NCBI RefSeq assembly: GCF_033115175.1
Contig: NC_084834.1
Location: forward strand, 90,504,462-90,568,461
DNA length: 64,000 nt
Reading direction: 5' to 3'
Source of the DNA: Lepus europaeus
Lineage: Eukaryota > Chordata > Mammalia > Lagomorpha > Leporidae
A program made the position numbers and the translations under genes. This document shows, one piece after another, positions 40,043 to 50,865 of the stretch (position 1 is the first letter of the stretch; each line of letters begins with the position of its first letter). Below the pieces are notes generated by a model that saw only the letters and a program-made list of their open reading frames with translations, was not told where the DNA came from and ran no database searches.

Positions 40043-40575
40043 TGTTTCACTCAGCTTTCTATTACTATAGCAAAATACCTGAGAAAACTAACTTTATAAA
40101 GTGAAAAGGTTTATTTTGATCATAGTCCTAGAGCAGGGGCTGGAAGGCTTTTTTATGCCAAGGACCATTTAGATATTTATCATTTGTGGGCCACACAAAA
40201 TTATGCTATAGATTTACTGAGTTTCGAGTCCCAACTGCAGTTACCATGGCAGGACAAGCCCAAGTGATTTTACAGGTGTTATGTGGCCTGTGGCCAGGAA
40301 TCCCTACCCCATCCTAGAGGTTCAAGTCCAAGATCAGGTGATTCCATTAGTGAGCCTCTATTTGGCTAGGCTGGAAGATGGCAAGGGTGGAACGTGTGTG
40401 GAGGAAGCATCACACTGCAAGCCAACCCTCTCATGAGAGCCACCTTCCATGAGCATGCCCCCAGTGACTTAAAGACTTCTAGGAGGCCCACCTCCTAGGC
40501 ATCATAATTGGATTAACTTATGACTTGGGGATTTCACATGAGTTTGGAACTATAGATTATTCAAACTATAGACGA
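40043..40575 (-). repeat. MaLR 5' LTR (interrupted)
   Basis: Starts TGTTTCACTCAGC on the plus strand (LTR 3' end on the complement) and runs to about 40575. It contains the shared MaLR motifs (CCCCCAGTGAC..., CCACCTCCT...) also seen in 37690-37910. Confidence 0.75.
40134..40311. mobile_element. hAT-like non-autonomous DNA transposon inside the MaLR LTR
   Basis: A 178-bp insert splits the LTR and is flanked by a perfect 8-bp duplication TCCTAGAG (40126-40133, 40312-40319). Its ends, CAGGGGCTGG and the complement TGGGGTAGGG, are imperfect inverted repeats of the hAT CAGGGG type. Confidence 0.75.
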
Positions 40576-40584
40576 TATGTTATA

Positions 40585-40640
40585 GTAAGTAAATATAAGT
40601 TTATTTTGGTGCAAAAAGTTTTTTGAAATAGTTTTTTTCC
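40585..40640. repeat. Mariner-family internal fragment
   Basis: ATAAGTTTATTTTGGTGCAA then AAAGTTTTTTGAAAT matches the inner part of the short mariner elements. Confidence 0.45.
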
Positions 40641-40875
40641 CCTAGTGTACCTTCTCCAGGAATATTCTGAAGCACCTCATATAGTGCAGAGCTGCATCTC
40701 TTTAAAACTTTTTGAGTTTTAAAAAAAATTTCCTGGGAACTGAGAATACTTTAAGGATGGAAGACAGAAAAATCAGTCTCTATGACAACTTCCCAACTGT
40801 GAATGTATCTTGGCAAATAATTATACTGTCAGAAATTTATAAATGATGCCAAAATCACCAAATCATCAAGACATT

Positions 40876-40930
40876 TTGTGTGTGTGCTCCTGCACTTGTG
40901 TGTGTGTGTTTGTATGTGTGCATGTGTGTG
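40876..40930. repeat. (TG)n-rich tract
   Basis: Imperfect TG repeat. Confidence 0.85.
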
Positions 40931-41169
40931 ATGTTATTGCAATGCTTTTACTCCAGAGGTGAAGCCTTTAACCAGTCAGGTAGGAACAGAAACCTAGATA
41001 TTGTTGGTATCATACAAAAAATTCTAGTATATAGTCTATTTAAAATGTTGTCAAAGATCTAAGTGGTCATTATAATATTGTAATGATTCTTCCAAAATGG
41101 GGAGAATATTTTGGGGAGATTGGTAGTGTCAAGGAGGAAACATAATTTTCCTCATAAGTTCATAGTTGG

Positions 41170-42376
41170 GGCAAAGTCATCTTTGATTTCTGCTGCTATA
41201 ACAGAGTAAGACAGATTTATGTAATTTATAATGAATAGAATTTTTGTTATCTCATGTTTCTTGAGGCTAGGCAGTCTAGGATTGAGAGGACACAGCAGGT
41301 GAGGTCCTGCCTGTTATATCATAATATCGCAGAAGGCATCACATGGGTGAAAAAGAAAGGGAAAGAGGCTAAAGTCATTCTTACATCAGGAACCTACACT
41401 GTGATTACTAACCCATTCTCTCTCTCTTTTTTTTCAATTTTATTGAAGGTATACAAGTTTCATGTATTTCATATATACAGATTTAGGAACATAGTGATAC
41501 TTCCCACCTTACCTCCCTCCTGCCCATATTCCAGTCCTTTTTTCTCCTCCCTCTCCCATTCCCACTCTTAATTTTTACAGGGAACTACTCTCAGCTTACT
41601 TGATGATCATAAGGTTAACCTTACACTAAGTAAAAGAGTTCAACAAATAGTATGAAGGGAAAAAAAAGCACTGTTCCTCAACAGAAGAGACAAGGACTAT
41701 AAACAATCATCAGATCTCAAAATATCCATTTCATTCCAACACATTATATTTTAGGTACACTATTAATTACCCTTGATCAGGGAAAACATATGATATCTGT
41801 CTTTTTTGGACTGGCTTATTTCACTAGGTATAATGGTTTCCAGTTGCATCCATTTTGTTGCAAAAGATGGGATTTAATTTTTTTTTTTTTTACAGATAAG
41901 TAGTACTCCGTAGTGTATTTATACCATAATTTCTTTATCTAGTCTTCAGTTGATGGACATCTAGGTTGGTTGATTCCATATCTTAGCAATTGTGAATTGA
42001 GCTGCAGTGAACAAGGGGGTACAGATAACTCTTTCAAATATGATTTCTTTTGGTTTGGGTAAATTCCCAGGAATGGGATGGCTGGATCATACGGTATGAT
42101 TTCTGAGATATTGCCATACTGTCTTCCACAGTGGCTGGACCAGTTTACATTTTCACCAATAGTGGATTAGGGTACCTTTTCCCATACATTCTGTCCAGCA
42201 TTTGTTGTTTGTTGATTTCTGTATATAACACATTCTCTTGATAACAGCATGGATTCATCCTTGGGGGAAGAGCCCTCATGGGTGAATTATGTCCTAAAAT
42301 TTCCACCTCTCCATACTATTGCACGGAGGATTGAATTTTCAGCACATGAATTTTGGAGAACACATCCAAATCACAG
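41170..42376 (-). repeat. MaLR/MLT-like LTR split by an L1
   Basis: 41170-41420 (CTGCTGCTATAACAGAGTA...) and 42238-42376 (ATGAATTTTGGAGAACACA...) are the two halves of one antisense LTR. The L1 at 41421-42225 lies between them. Confidence 0.65.
41421..42225 (-). mobile_element. L1 3' end (ORF2 C terminus and 3' UTR), minus strand
   Basis: Starts with a T-rich tail (CTCTCTTTTTTTTCAATTTT). Downstream phrases such as GGTTTCCAGTTGCATCCATT and TTCCACAGTGGCTGGACCAG are antisense L1 ORF2. Near-perfect 12-bp repeats TAACCCATTCTC / TAACACATTCTC (41409-41420, 42226-42237) flank it. Confidence 0.88.
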
Positions 42377-42944
42377 AACCCTTGTAAGACAGGTTAATAA
42401 GGGAAAAGCAGAAATTTATTAACAATTACAGTGTACATCATGTGGAAGAAAACTTAATGAAAGGTGACTCAAAAAGATAACTCGAAAGGAAACCCGAAAA
42501 CACTACCTTAGGATTCTAGCATATATAGCATCTTTGACAAAGAACAATAAATCTTAGAGAACTAGCAAGACAAAGAAAAGCACGTTAGGCTTCTAGAGAT
42601 GTAAAATTGTGGGAAGAAACTAATGGAGTAAGGTTTGTTTGTGATTTCCTCTGGTGCCATATCTGGGCTGATAAGAGTTATCTTCTTGTCTTGGTACATT
42701 GGAGGCATCTTTCTCGAAGGAATTTTTATGGCTTATTACAGATAGAAAAGGGCAGCTTTGATGGTCCTTCCTGGAATTGCTGTTTACTGGGTGCCTTTAG
42801 CTCAAAATAATCAGGAGTTGGCATGTGTGGAGTGTCATGTTCTAGCTTCCTTGAGTAGGGCATATAAGGGATATTACTGGGGATAAAGCAACTAAAACTT
42901 CTTGAAGAAGAAGACTCTCCCTGTGTGAGCAGTTTCTTTTTTCT
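42377..42944. other. Intergenic, nothing recognised
   Basis: No clear repeat; the 67-codon plus frame is not convincing. Confidence 0.55.
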
Positions 42945-43132
42945 TTTTAAAAATGTATTTGAAAGGCAGTTATAGAAAGAAGGGTGGGGAGAGAGAGCAC
43001 CATCATCTGCTGCTTCACGGGTGCAGTTAGCAGGGAGCTGAAATCTGAAGTGGAGGACTTGAATGAGCACTCCAGTGTGGGATGGGAGTATCCCAAGCTG
43101 TGGCTTAACCTGCTTTACCTCAACACCCTCCC
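42945..43132 (-). mobile_element. CSINE, shortened
   Basis: AAAAATGTATTTGAAAGGCA tail side; part of the middle is missing. Confidence 0.78.
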
Positions 43133-43169
43133 CAGAGTGATCAGTTTCTTAGTGGAAACACTTTTAAAA

Positions 43170-43497
43170 TGAGTTTTGTTTATTTCTCAATTTGAAGTGT
43201 AGAGTAGCACAGAGAGAGGGAGAGAGAGTGAGAGACCTTCCTTCTGCTGGTTCACTCCCTAAATGCCTGCATCAGCCATGGGTGGGCTTGGCCAAGGCCA
43301 GGCACCTAGAACTGCATCTGGGTTGCCCACAGGGTGGAAGGAATCCAGGTAATTCTGCCATCATCTGCTGCCTCACAGGTACATTTGCAGGAAGCTGGAT
43401 TGGAAGTGGAATAGCTGGGGCTCAAACCAGCACTCCAGAATGAGATGCAGGAATCATAAATGGCGGCTTGACTCACTGCGCCACAATGCATACCTCT
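43170..43497 (-). mobile_element. CSINE
   Basis: GTTTATTTCTCAATTTGAAG tail side; head CACTGCGCCACAATGCATAC. Confidence 0.83.
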
Positions 43498-43671
43498 TAA
43501 TGGAAACTTTTACGAACATTTTTACTATCTTCCAATTTTATTCACTTTTGTTGTCATCTTCCTCACCTTCCCAGAGGGGCAATCCTCTATGGTGGGGATT
43601 TTATCTTAGTATTATCCTGGTGCATAAGTTACTTGGTCATCAAACTTCTCCAATCTTTTTTGTTTTTTATG

Positions 43672-43772
43672 AAAGAAGGAAAGAAAAAAATAAGAAAAAG
43701 GGAGAAGGAAGGAGGGAGAGAGAGAAGAAGAAAGAGGAGGAGGGGGAGGGGGAAGGGAGTAGGGAAAAGAGA
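43672..43772. repeat. Polypurine tract of about 100 nt
   Basis: Almost pure A/G (GAAAGAAGGAAAG... to GGGAGTAGGGAAAAG). Triplex- or H-DNA-prone. Confidence 0.9.
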
Positions 43773-43975
43773 CAAGCTTACTTCTTCATGGAACTCAGCT
43801 CTTAGGATTACTGACAATGTGAAGCTTTGGCATGATGGGGTAATGGAAGTCCCAATGAACCACGTTCTGTTTAACTAGAACAACCTGAAGTTTATCAACA
43901 TTTAAATATCTACTGAAAGAGATTGGGCAGTTGATGAAAATGAAGAAGTGGATGGGGTTATGAAAATTTTTTGAG

Positions 43976-44300
43976 GGCCGGCGCCGTGGCTTAACAGGCT
44001 AATCCTCCGCCTTGCGGCGCCAGCACACCGGGTTCTAGTCCCAGATGGGGCGCTGGATTCTATCCCAGTTGCCCCTCTTCCAGGCCAGCTCTCTGCTATG
44101 GCCCAGGAAGGCAGTCCTTGGGCCCTGCACCCGCATGGGAGACCAGGAGAAGCACCTGGCTCCTGGCTTCGGATCAGCGAGATGCACCGGCCGCAGCGGC
44201 CATTGGAGGGTGAACCAATGGCAAAAAGGAAGACCTTTCTCTCTGTCTCTCACTATCTACTCTGCCTGTCAAAAAAAAAAAAAAAGAAAGAAAGAAAGAA
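43976..44300 (+). mobile_element. Young CSINE with small deletion
   Basis: Lacks about 20 nt (GGAGGATGGCCCAA region) after GGAAGGCAGT. Flanked by an AATTTTTTGA-like repeat. Confidence 0.93.
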
Positions 44301-45498
44301 AAATTTTTGATAAGTACTCATGTACAAAGCGTTTGTTATTTTCCTCTTCAGTCTCCTATGCTATAAGAAACACATGAATGCCACTGTGATGATGAGAGGC
44401 TATGGAAAAATAGGACACAGTGGGAGGTTATAGCCTAATGGAGTGTGAGCTCAGGGTTGCCCTGTGTTAGAACACCACCCCAAAATATGACTCTGGAAGC
44501 CATAATATGACAGCTTAAAATAGATTTCTGTGGCATATTTTGAGCTAGAGAGAAACTGCAGGCAAAGTAGTAGTTCTGAAAAGCTGTCCTGTTGTGAATT
44601 TACCTCCACTATAAAGGAAATCTATGTTAGTAACAGTATCTGTATATGGGCTGCTCCCAAATACCCTTCATTGCCTAAGAGACTCCATCTGCAGGAGACA
44701 CCCTCTGTTCACTCTACATTTCATCCTCTCACCCTCTCTTGCCTCCTCCACCCCTCGGGAGACCCCCAGAAGCCTTGTCTTTAGTATAGGATGCTATTTA
44801 TGTCAACTTAATTAGTAATCTAGCCAAAGAACCTAGAAGACTACAAAGAAGCCAGTTTTCCTTCTTCTAAACCTGATTTTAAGTAAATCTAGAAAATTTG
44901 ATGTTAGTGTGACTGTTTTGATATGTGGGCAATCAATTCAAATTTTCTAAAAATGTTGCTTGGACATTTATAAAGGCCAAATAGCCTGTTGCCGTCTGGA
45001 TTATGACAGCTGTTGAGGAGAGCCTGGACTTTCTGGTTGGAAGTCTCTCCTTCCTTGGGTATACATTTCTCCAAGCTGCATCCCTTCCTCTTTGAGACAT
45101 TTTATTCTGTTCAACAAGTGTGCCTCATTGTATGCATAACAGTTTGTCCTGGGATGAACATTCTCACCACTAGTTCTCACTATGAGGAAACTTTATATAA
45201 TAAGTTTGGATATCAAGCCTATGTCAGTGGTTCCAATAAACTTGTAGATTAGATTCTGTGGGGCCACATCCTAAATTTAGAGGTTACACTCTAAGTCTAC
45301 CCATAAAGAAAAAGTTGGATGTGTCAATCATTCTCAGTTTCCTAGCAACTCTGTCATGGGGGCCATGAGATGACATCTCACCATGTCAGTTTCCTTCCAG
45401 TGTTGGCATAGATCTCAGTCTAAGCACAGATGAAGTATTTGACTGGACTTGGGCGCTGAGTGGTTTGCAAATACTTAAAAAAAAGAAGAAGAAGAAGA
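44301..45498. other. Intergenic, possibly an old unclassified interspersed repeat
   Basis: 44450-45330 reads like an ancient mammalian repeat (CCCCAAAATATGACTCTGGA...), but I cannot name the family. Confidence 0.35.
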
Positions 45499-45820
45499 TG
45501 GGGCCAGCACTGTGGCGTAGCTGGTAAAGCTGCTGTGCTTGCAGTGCTGGCATCCCATATGGACGCCGGTTCGAGTCCCAGCTGTGCCGCTTCTGATCCA
45601 GCTCTCTGCTATGGCCTGAGAAAGCAGTGGAAGATGGCCCAAGTGCTTGGGCCCCTGCACTCACATGGGTCTGAGACCCAGAGGAAGCTCCTGGCTCCTG
45701 GCTTCGAATCGGCGCAGCTCCGGCCATTGTGACCATCTGGGGAGTAAACCAGCATATGGAGAACCTTTCTCTCTCACTGCCTCTGCCTCTCTGTAACTCT
45801 TTCAAATAAATAAATTAAAA
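45499..45820 (+). mobile_element. CSINE
   Basis: GGGGCCAGCACTGTGGCGTA head; tail to tail with the next copy. Confidence 0.9.
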
Positions 45821-45824
45821 AAAA

Positions 45825-46093
45825 AAGATTTATTTATTTATTTATTTGAAAGGCAGAGTTAAAGAGGCAGAGGCAGAGAGGAAAGAAGGCTCTCTTCCAG
45901 GAGCCAGATCTTCTTCCGGGTCTCCCACGTAGGTGCAGTTGCCCAAGGACTTGGGCCATCTTCTACTATTTTCCCAGGCCATAGCAGAGAGTTAGATGAG
46001 AAGTGGAGCAGCGGGGACTCAAACTGGCACCCATATGGGATGCTGACACTGTGGGCGGCGGCTTTACCAGCTACACCAAGGCACCAGTCCCTC
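45825..46093 (-). mobile_element. CSINE, inverted, shortened
   Basis: AGATTTATTTATTTATTTAT tail side; deletion in the purine/body junction. Confidence 0.87.
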
Positions 46094-46472
46094 CTCCAAA
46101 TATTTTCAATCCAGGGTTGGTAGAATCCATAGAAGTGTCTATACGTTTTTTTATACTTGTAAAAGTATAGCCTGGGGACTCCCAAAAATCCTCACACTCA
46201 TTCAGGGGTCTATAGGCCCAAAACTATTTTTTATAATACTAAGATATTATTTTTCTTTTAAAAATTTTTGTTCTCTTACATATGTGATTGATAATCTTTT
46301 TGATGGGTCAGCCTGGCCAGGATACAATTCCTGTTAATCTAACACTAACCTGGTGTTGCTGGAAATTTATTTTATAGATATGATTAAATTCTATAATCAA
46401 TTGACTTTAAGTAAAAGGAAGATTATCCCAGGTAATCTGGACAGGCCTGATTTAATCAGTCAAGAAGCCTTA

Positions 46473-46838
46473 AGGCCGGCGCCGCGGCTCACTAGGCTAA
46501 TCCTCCGCCTTGCGGCGCCGGCACACCGGGTTCTAGTCCCGGTCGGGGCACCGATCCTGTCCCGGTTGCCCCTCTTCCAGGCCAGCTCTCTGCTGTGGCC
46601 AGGGAGTGCAGTGGAGGATGGCCCAAGTCCTTGGGCCCTGCACCCCATGGGACACCAGGAGAAGCACCTGGCTCCTGCCATCGGATCAGCGCGGTGCGCC
46701 GGCCGCAGCGCGCTACCGCGGCGGCCATTGGAGGGTGAACCAACGGCAAAAAGGAAGACCTTTCTCTCTGTCTCTCTCTCACTATCCACTCTGCCTGTCA
46801 AAAATAAAAAAATAAAAAATAAAAAATAAAAAAAAAAG
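46473..46838 (+). mobile_element. CSINE, young GC-rich subfamily
   Basis: Flanked by AAGAAGCCTTAA (about 46461-46472, 46837-46848); tail is (AAAAATA)n. Confidence 0.95.
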
Positions 46839-46857
46839 AAGCCTTAAAAGCTGAGTT

Positions 46858-47200
46858 GGGGGCAGGTGTTGTAGTCCACCAGATTAAGCCACTACTTGGG
46901 ATGCCTACAGCTCAGATCTGACTGCCATTTGAAGTCCTAACTACTCCACTACCTATCCTGCAGATGCTCCTGGGAAGGCAGTGGATGAGGGCCTCAGTAC
47001 TTGGGTCATTGCCACCCAAGTGAGAGACCTGCATGGAGATCTAGGTTTCTGACTTTGTCCAGCTTAGCTGTCACTATTGTAGGCATTTGGGGAATGAACT
47101 AGAAGATGAAAGACTTTTCTTTCTCTGTTCTTGTCTCTCCCTATGTCACTTTGACTTTCAAATAGATGAAAATAAGTAATTAAACATTACCAAAAAAAAG
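46858..47200 (+). mobile_element. CSINE, diverged
   Basis: GGGGCAGGTGTTGTAGTCCA head; tail AATAGATGAAAATAAG. Confidence 0.8.
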
Positions 47201-47214
47201 CATTTGGTAGTTGT

Positions 47215-48620
47215 GAAATCAACATTCTTTTAATATATAACATGCAATAATTTCAATCCCAATAGCTTCCAAGTCTTAACTCAACCAGGCATTAATTTGT
47301 AAGCTGAAAGTCCAGTGCTTCTTCAGAGACTCTAAGCAAGCTTTTCTGGCTGTGAGCCCCTGTAAAAATCAAACTCAAATTATATTAGTCCAAGACACAA
47401 TGGCAGGAATATAGAATCCCATCCCAAAAGGAAGAAACAGCAGTAACTGGGCCAAAGCAGGACAGAGACCTAGCAGAGCAAACATTAAAATCTTTTTTTT
47501 CTTTAAGATTTATTTATGTATTTGAAAGTCAGAGTTTCCTTTGAGATTTAGTTTCCTTTGAGATTTAGTTGAAGTTATGGTACCTTTTTTATTTTATTTT
47601 TTAAAAATTTATGTGAAAGAGTTACAGAGAGGTAGAGCCAGAGAGAGAGAGAGGTCTTCTATCTGCTGGTTCACTCCCCAAATGACCACAACGGCCAGAG
47701 CTGAGCTGATCTGAAGCCAGGAGCCAGGAGCCAAGAGCTTCCTCTGGGTCTTGCCATGTGGGTGCAGGGCCCCAAGGATTTGGGTCATCTTCTACTGTTT
47801 TCCCAGGCCATAGCAGAGAGCTGGATCAGAAGTGGAGCAGCCGGGTCTTGAACCGGCACCCATATGGGATGCTGGTGCTTCAGGCCAGGACATTAACCCA
47901 CTGTGCACAGCGCCGGCCCCAGTTCTTACAGGTTTAAGTCTCATCTCTGCAGCTCGGCCAGGCATCGCTCTAGAGACAGTGGCTTTGCCCCAGTGACAGA
48001 TCTCTGCCTGGGCCTCCAGGTTTTCCCGGAGGCCTCCATGCCTCTGTGGTTTTGTTGGTCTCTCCCCACACAGTGCTTTTCCGAGGCTGCACACTGATGT
48101 CAGTGGCCTTCCCAGGGGGGCATTCCCTCTACCTCTCTGGAATCCCTTCTTTGGCTCCACTCCTACAGCTCCTCTAGGCATCACCCCACAGGCAGGGACT
48201 CCAACCCTGCAGCAGACTTTTGCCTGACTTTCCAGGCTTTCCTCTGAAATCTCAGAGCATGCACGCTGCCCTGGCCCCATAACTCTTGCACCCGAGGGCC
48301 TGAAACACCAGCATGATGTGGACACTGAGCCAAGGTCTGCTGCAAGCTGCACCTGGGACCACTTGAACCAGGGCCACAGCCCCTGAGTGAACACAGGGAA
48401 ACAAATCCTAGTGACTGTGCATGAGGGAGGCACCTGCATTCCATGATACTGTTTTGTCCTTCCCGGCCTCTAGACCTGTGATGAGCCTGTCTGAAACACC
48501 TTCAGTGTATTTCCTCATTGTTTGCCTGATAAGCACATATCTCCCTTTTACCTGCACTCATCTTTTTAGCAAGTGGTTTGTCCACTGCACTCTCCTGTCC
48601 TGAACCTGCTTTTTCTAGTC
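47215..48620 (-). mobile_element. Second MaLR internal-region copy (5' and 3' incomplete), minus strand
   Basis: 47215-47500 and 47930-48620 resemble the internal part of the provirus at 38340-40019 (shared phrases around CAAGTCTTAACTCA and GACTCTGAGCC-type text). A CSINE pair at 47500-47927 interrupts it. The long minus frame here is not a gene. Confidence 0.65.
47500..47927 (-). mobile_element. CSINE plus a short second tail fragment
   Basis: 47500-47540 is an isolated SINE tail; 47585-47927 is a full inverted CSINE, inside the MaLR internal region. Confidence 0.85.
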
Positions 48621-48872
48621 CTGGCTCCACTTTCAATTCTAGCTTCCTGCTAATGTATACCTCTGGAGGCAGCAGATGACAGCTCAAATACTTGGCTCTC
48701 TGCCACTCACATGGGAGATTTGGATCAGACTCCTGGTCCAAACCAGCCAGGTTTTGGCCTGGCTCAATTAGGCTGTTGCAAACATTCGGGTAGTGAACCA
48801 GTGGATGGAAGATGTATGTCTGTATGTCTCCCTTTCAAATAAATAAAAAAAAGTTACAAAATAAAGATGTAA
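48610..48872 (+). mobile_element. CSINE lacking its head
   Basis: TTCTAGTCCTGGCTCCACTT onward; tail AATAAATAAAAAAAAG. Confidence 0.8.
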
Positions 48873-49555
48873 ATAAAATGTTGAATTTCCAAAAGTTAGA
48901 CTGATATTATTTAACTGTATGTTTAAAGTTAATTTCCATTAATAAAGCATCTCTTCTTTGTGTTAAAATCTACCTTCTGCTTTCTTTGAAAGGATTAATT
49001 TACGTCATTTATCAAGACTATTTCAGGTTTTTTGTTGCTTGCTTTTGTTTTTGCAGCCTAAAATAAAAATGTCAAATGTGATTTTATTTCTCATAATGTC
49101 TTAATTTTGTACTGTTAGGTTAGAACAGACTTAGATTGAATTAAGTGTTGTTCAGTTTACCATATTATTGAAGAAAAGGGTACCAACCTTGGAAGAAACA
49201 CCACATCTAATAAGCAAGCCAAATACAAAATCTTAAATGATATAATGCTTTAAAAAGTGTAAAAAGTTAAATTTCATTTTCTTTAGGCTAAAGCTAGAGA
49301 GAAGACCCCAAGCCTCTTTGGTTTAATCTGATTCTTATTACTTAAGGTTTCAGCACATCATTTACTCACGGCTTTGTTTACTGCTATGTATTCAAATGGA
49401 TAGTACTGTTACTTAACTACCTCACCCATGTGTTAAGGCTTAGTAAGTGAAATCTTACCAAATGTTTCAATCTCATTAAAAGCTCAAAAATCTGGGTCAA
49501 AAATACTGGATACTACTGTTATGGGATGATGAACGTGATCTTGATTCTTGTCATA
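48873..49555. other. Intergenic, nothing recognised
   Basis: AT-rich sequence before the ERV LTR. Confidence 0.55.
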
Positions 49556-49966
49556 TGTCAAAGAATTTCCACACAGACAGGGACAGTTAGCAAAGCGAGG
49601 TTTATTAGAGTGAGAAGCCTCCGGCTGCAGCAGTCAGGACGGGGCTCCAAGTGAGGGACTGCCTAGGAAGCCTGGAGGTACTGGCTCTTTTATGTACAAA
49701 AGTTAACCAATCAGGGGAGGAGCAGACTAACAATTAACAACCAATCAGACATCTAGAATAACAACCAATTAGGAGGCTGGAATAACAACCAGAGGGCTGA
49801 GAGAGCAACCAATCACAGGCAGGGATAAAAACCCATCAGAGGGCTGGAATTTGTAGTCAGGTATAGCCTGTTCTTATGATAAAACTAAGTGTTGGTAAAG
49901 ATACCCTCTGGGAAGAAGCACTTTGCCCACTCTTAAAGGGGCTCTGTCCCTTTTTTCATTCTGACA
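49556..49966 (-). mobile_element. ERV LTR (class uncertain), minus strand
   Basis: On the complement the segment starts TGTCAGAATG and ends CTTTGACA. It has a CATAAAAG TATA-like box (49687-49694) and an AATAAA signal (complement of 49601-49606), followed by a U5-like region. Four CCAAT boxes lie at 49707, 49741, 49765 and 49809 (plus-strand reading), again an NF-Y-type array. I found no clean target-site duplication, so the boundaries are approximate and internal sequence may adjoin at 49967-50400. Confidence 0.65.
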
Positions 49967-50534
49967 GAGACCTAATCTGCCCATTAGCCTAACTCCTCAC
50001 ACTGTTTCTGAATTGACAGTACTGCTTGGAGACCCAAAATGTTACTCTTATGCCTTAGTGAAACAAGGAGCTTATGGAAATCAGGTAATTAATGCAGTTT
50101 TAGCTTAGATTCATCTAGCAGTGGGATGCATGAGTCTTTGATCCCAACCTGTGGTTATTTCCCCAGTTTTGGAATGCAAAATTGGAATAGACATTTGCAG
50201 CAATTAGTAGGGTCACCATGATGAATACCTAACCAGTGGACTGAGGCATTTGAATGAAAGATAGAAGGGAAGCTGTTTGAGTGCATGTGTGTATGAGGGA
50301 AGCTTTATGATGTGGTCACAGACTCAGAGAAAAAGAAACCCTGCATAAACCAGGGAAACATTTTGAGGAAGGTTTTGTTGGAATTCACCGGAAGTTGATG
50401 CAAATTGTGGCATGTGAAGGACTCCAGGGGATGTCACCCCAAAACATGGCATCTTGGTGGCAGTTTACTTGGAAATCAGCAAATACTAAAAGAGGATTTT
50501 CTCCAATATTTCCTTTAAAAATTTTTAAAAAATC
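49967..50534. other. Possible old ERV-related sequence, unclassified
   Basis: No ORF of note. The phrase structure around 50030-50350 and 50400-50500 feels like ancient mammalian LTR or ERV internal sequence, but I cannot assign a family. Confidence 0.3.
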
Positions 50535-50865
50535 TTTTTTAAAAGATTTATTTGTTTGAGAGGCAAAATAACACAGAAGGAGAGACAGAGAGAGGGATCA
50601 GTTTTCCATATACTGGTTTGTTTCCCAAGTAGCCGCAACAGCCAGATCTGGGCCAGGCCAAAGCCAGGAACCAGGAACTCCATCCGGTCTCCCACATGGG
50701 TGGCAGGGGCCCAAGCTCTCAAGCCACCTTCTGCTGCTTTCCCAGGACCATTATCTGGAAGCTGTATTAGAAGCAGAGCATCCAGGACTCAAGTGCATTC
50801 CAGTATATGGGATGCTAACTGGCAAGCAGCAGCTTAACCTGTACACCACAGCGCCAGCCCTTCCA
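50535..50865 (-). mobile_element. CSINE
   Basis: TTAAAAGATTTATTTGTTTG tail side; head CACCACAGCGCCAGCCC. Confidence 0.9.

Larger units (their letters stand above)
37595..40575 (-). mobile_element. MaLR (ERVL-MaLR, THE1/MST-like) provirus, near complete, minus strand
   Basis: Two related LTRs flank non-coding internal sequence. The 5' LTR (on the complement) spans 40043-about 40575 and the 3' LTR about 37595-37987. Next to the 5' LTR the complement of 40020-40037 reads TTGATACCAGGAGTGGAG, a tRNA-Leu-type PBS as in MaLRs. Internal sequence, 38340-40019, resembles THE1/MST internal regions and encodes nothing intact. A CSINE (37988-38335) and an hAT-like element (40134-40311) have inserted. MaLRs are non-autonomous and lack functional pol. 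Confidence 0.8.

Noticed and set aside
47792..48439. 215-codon minus frame
   Set aside because: Lies in MaLR internal sequence and a CSINE; MaLRs have no known protein in this orientation that it matches.
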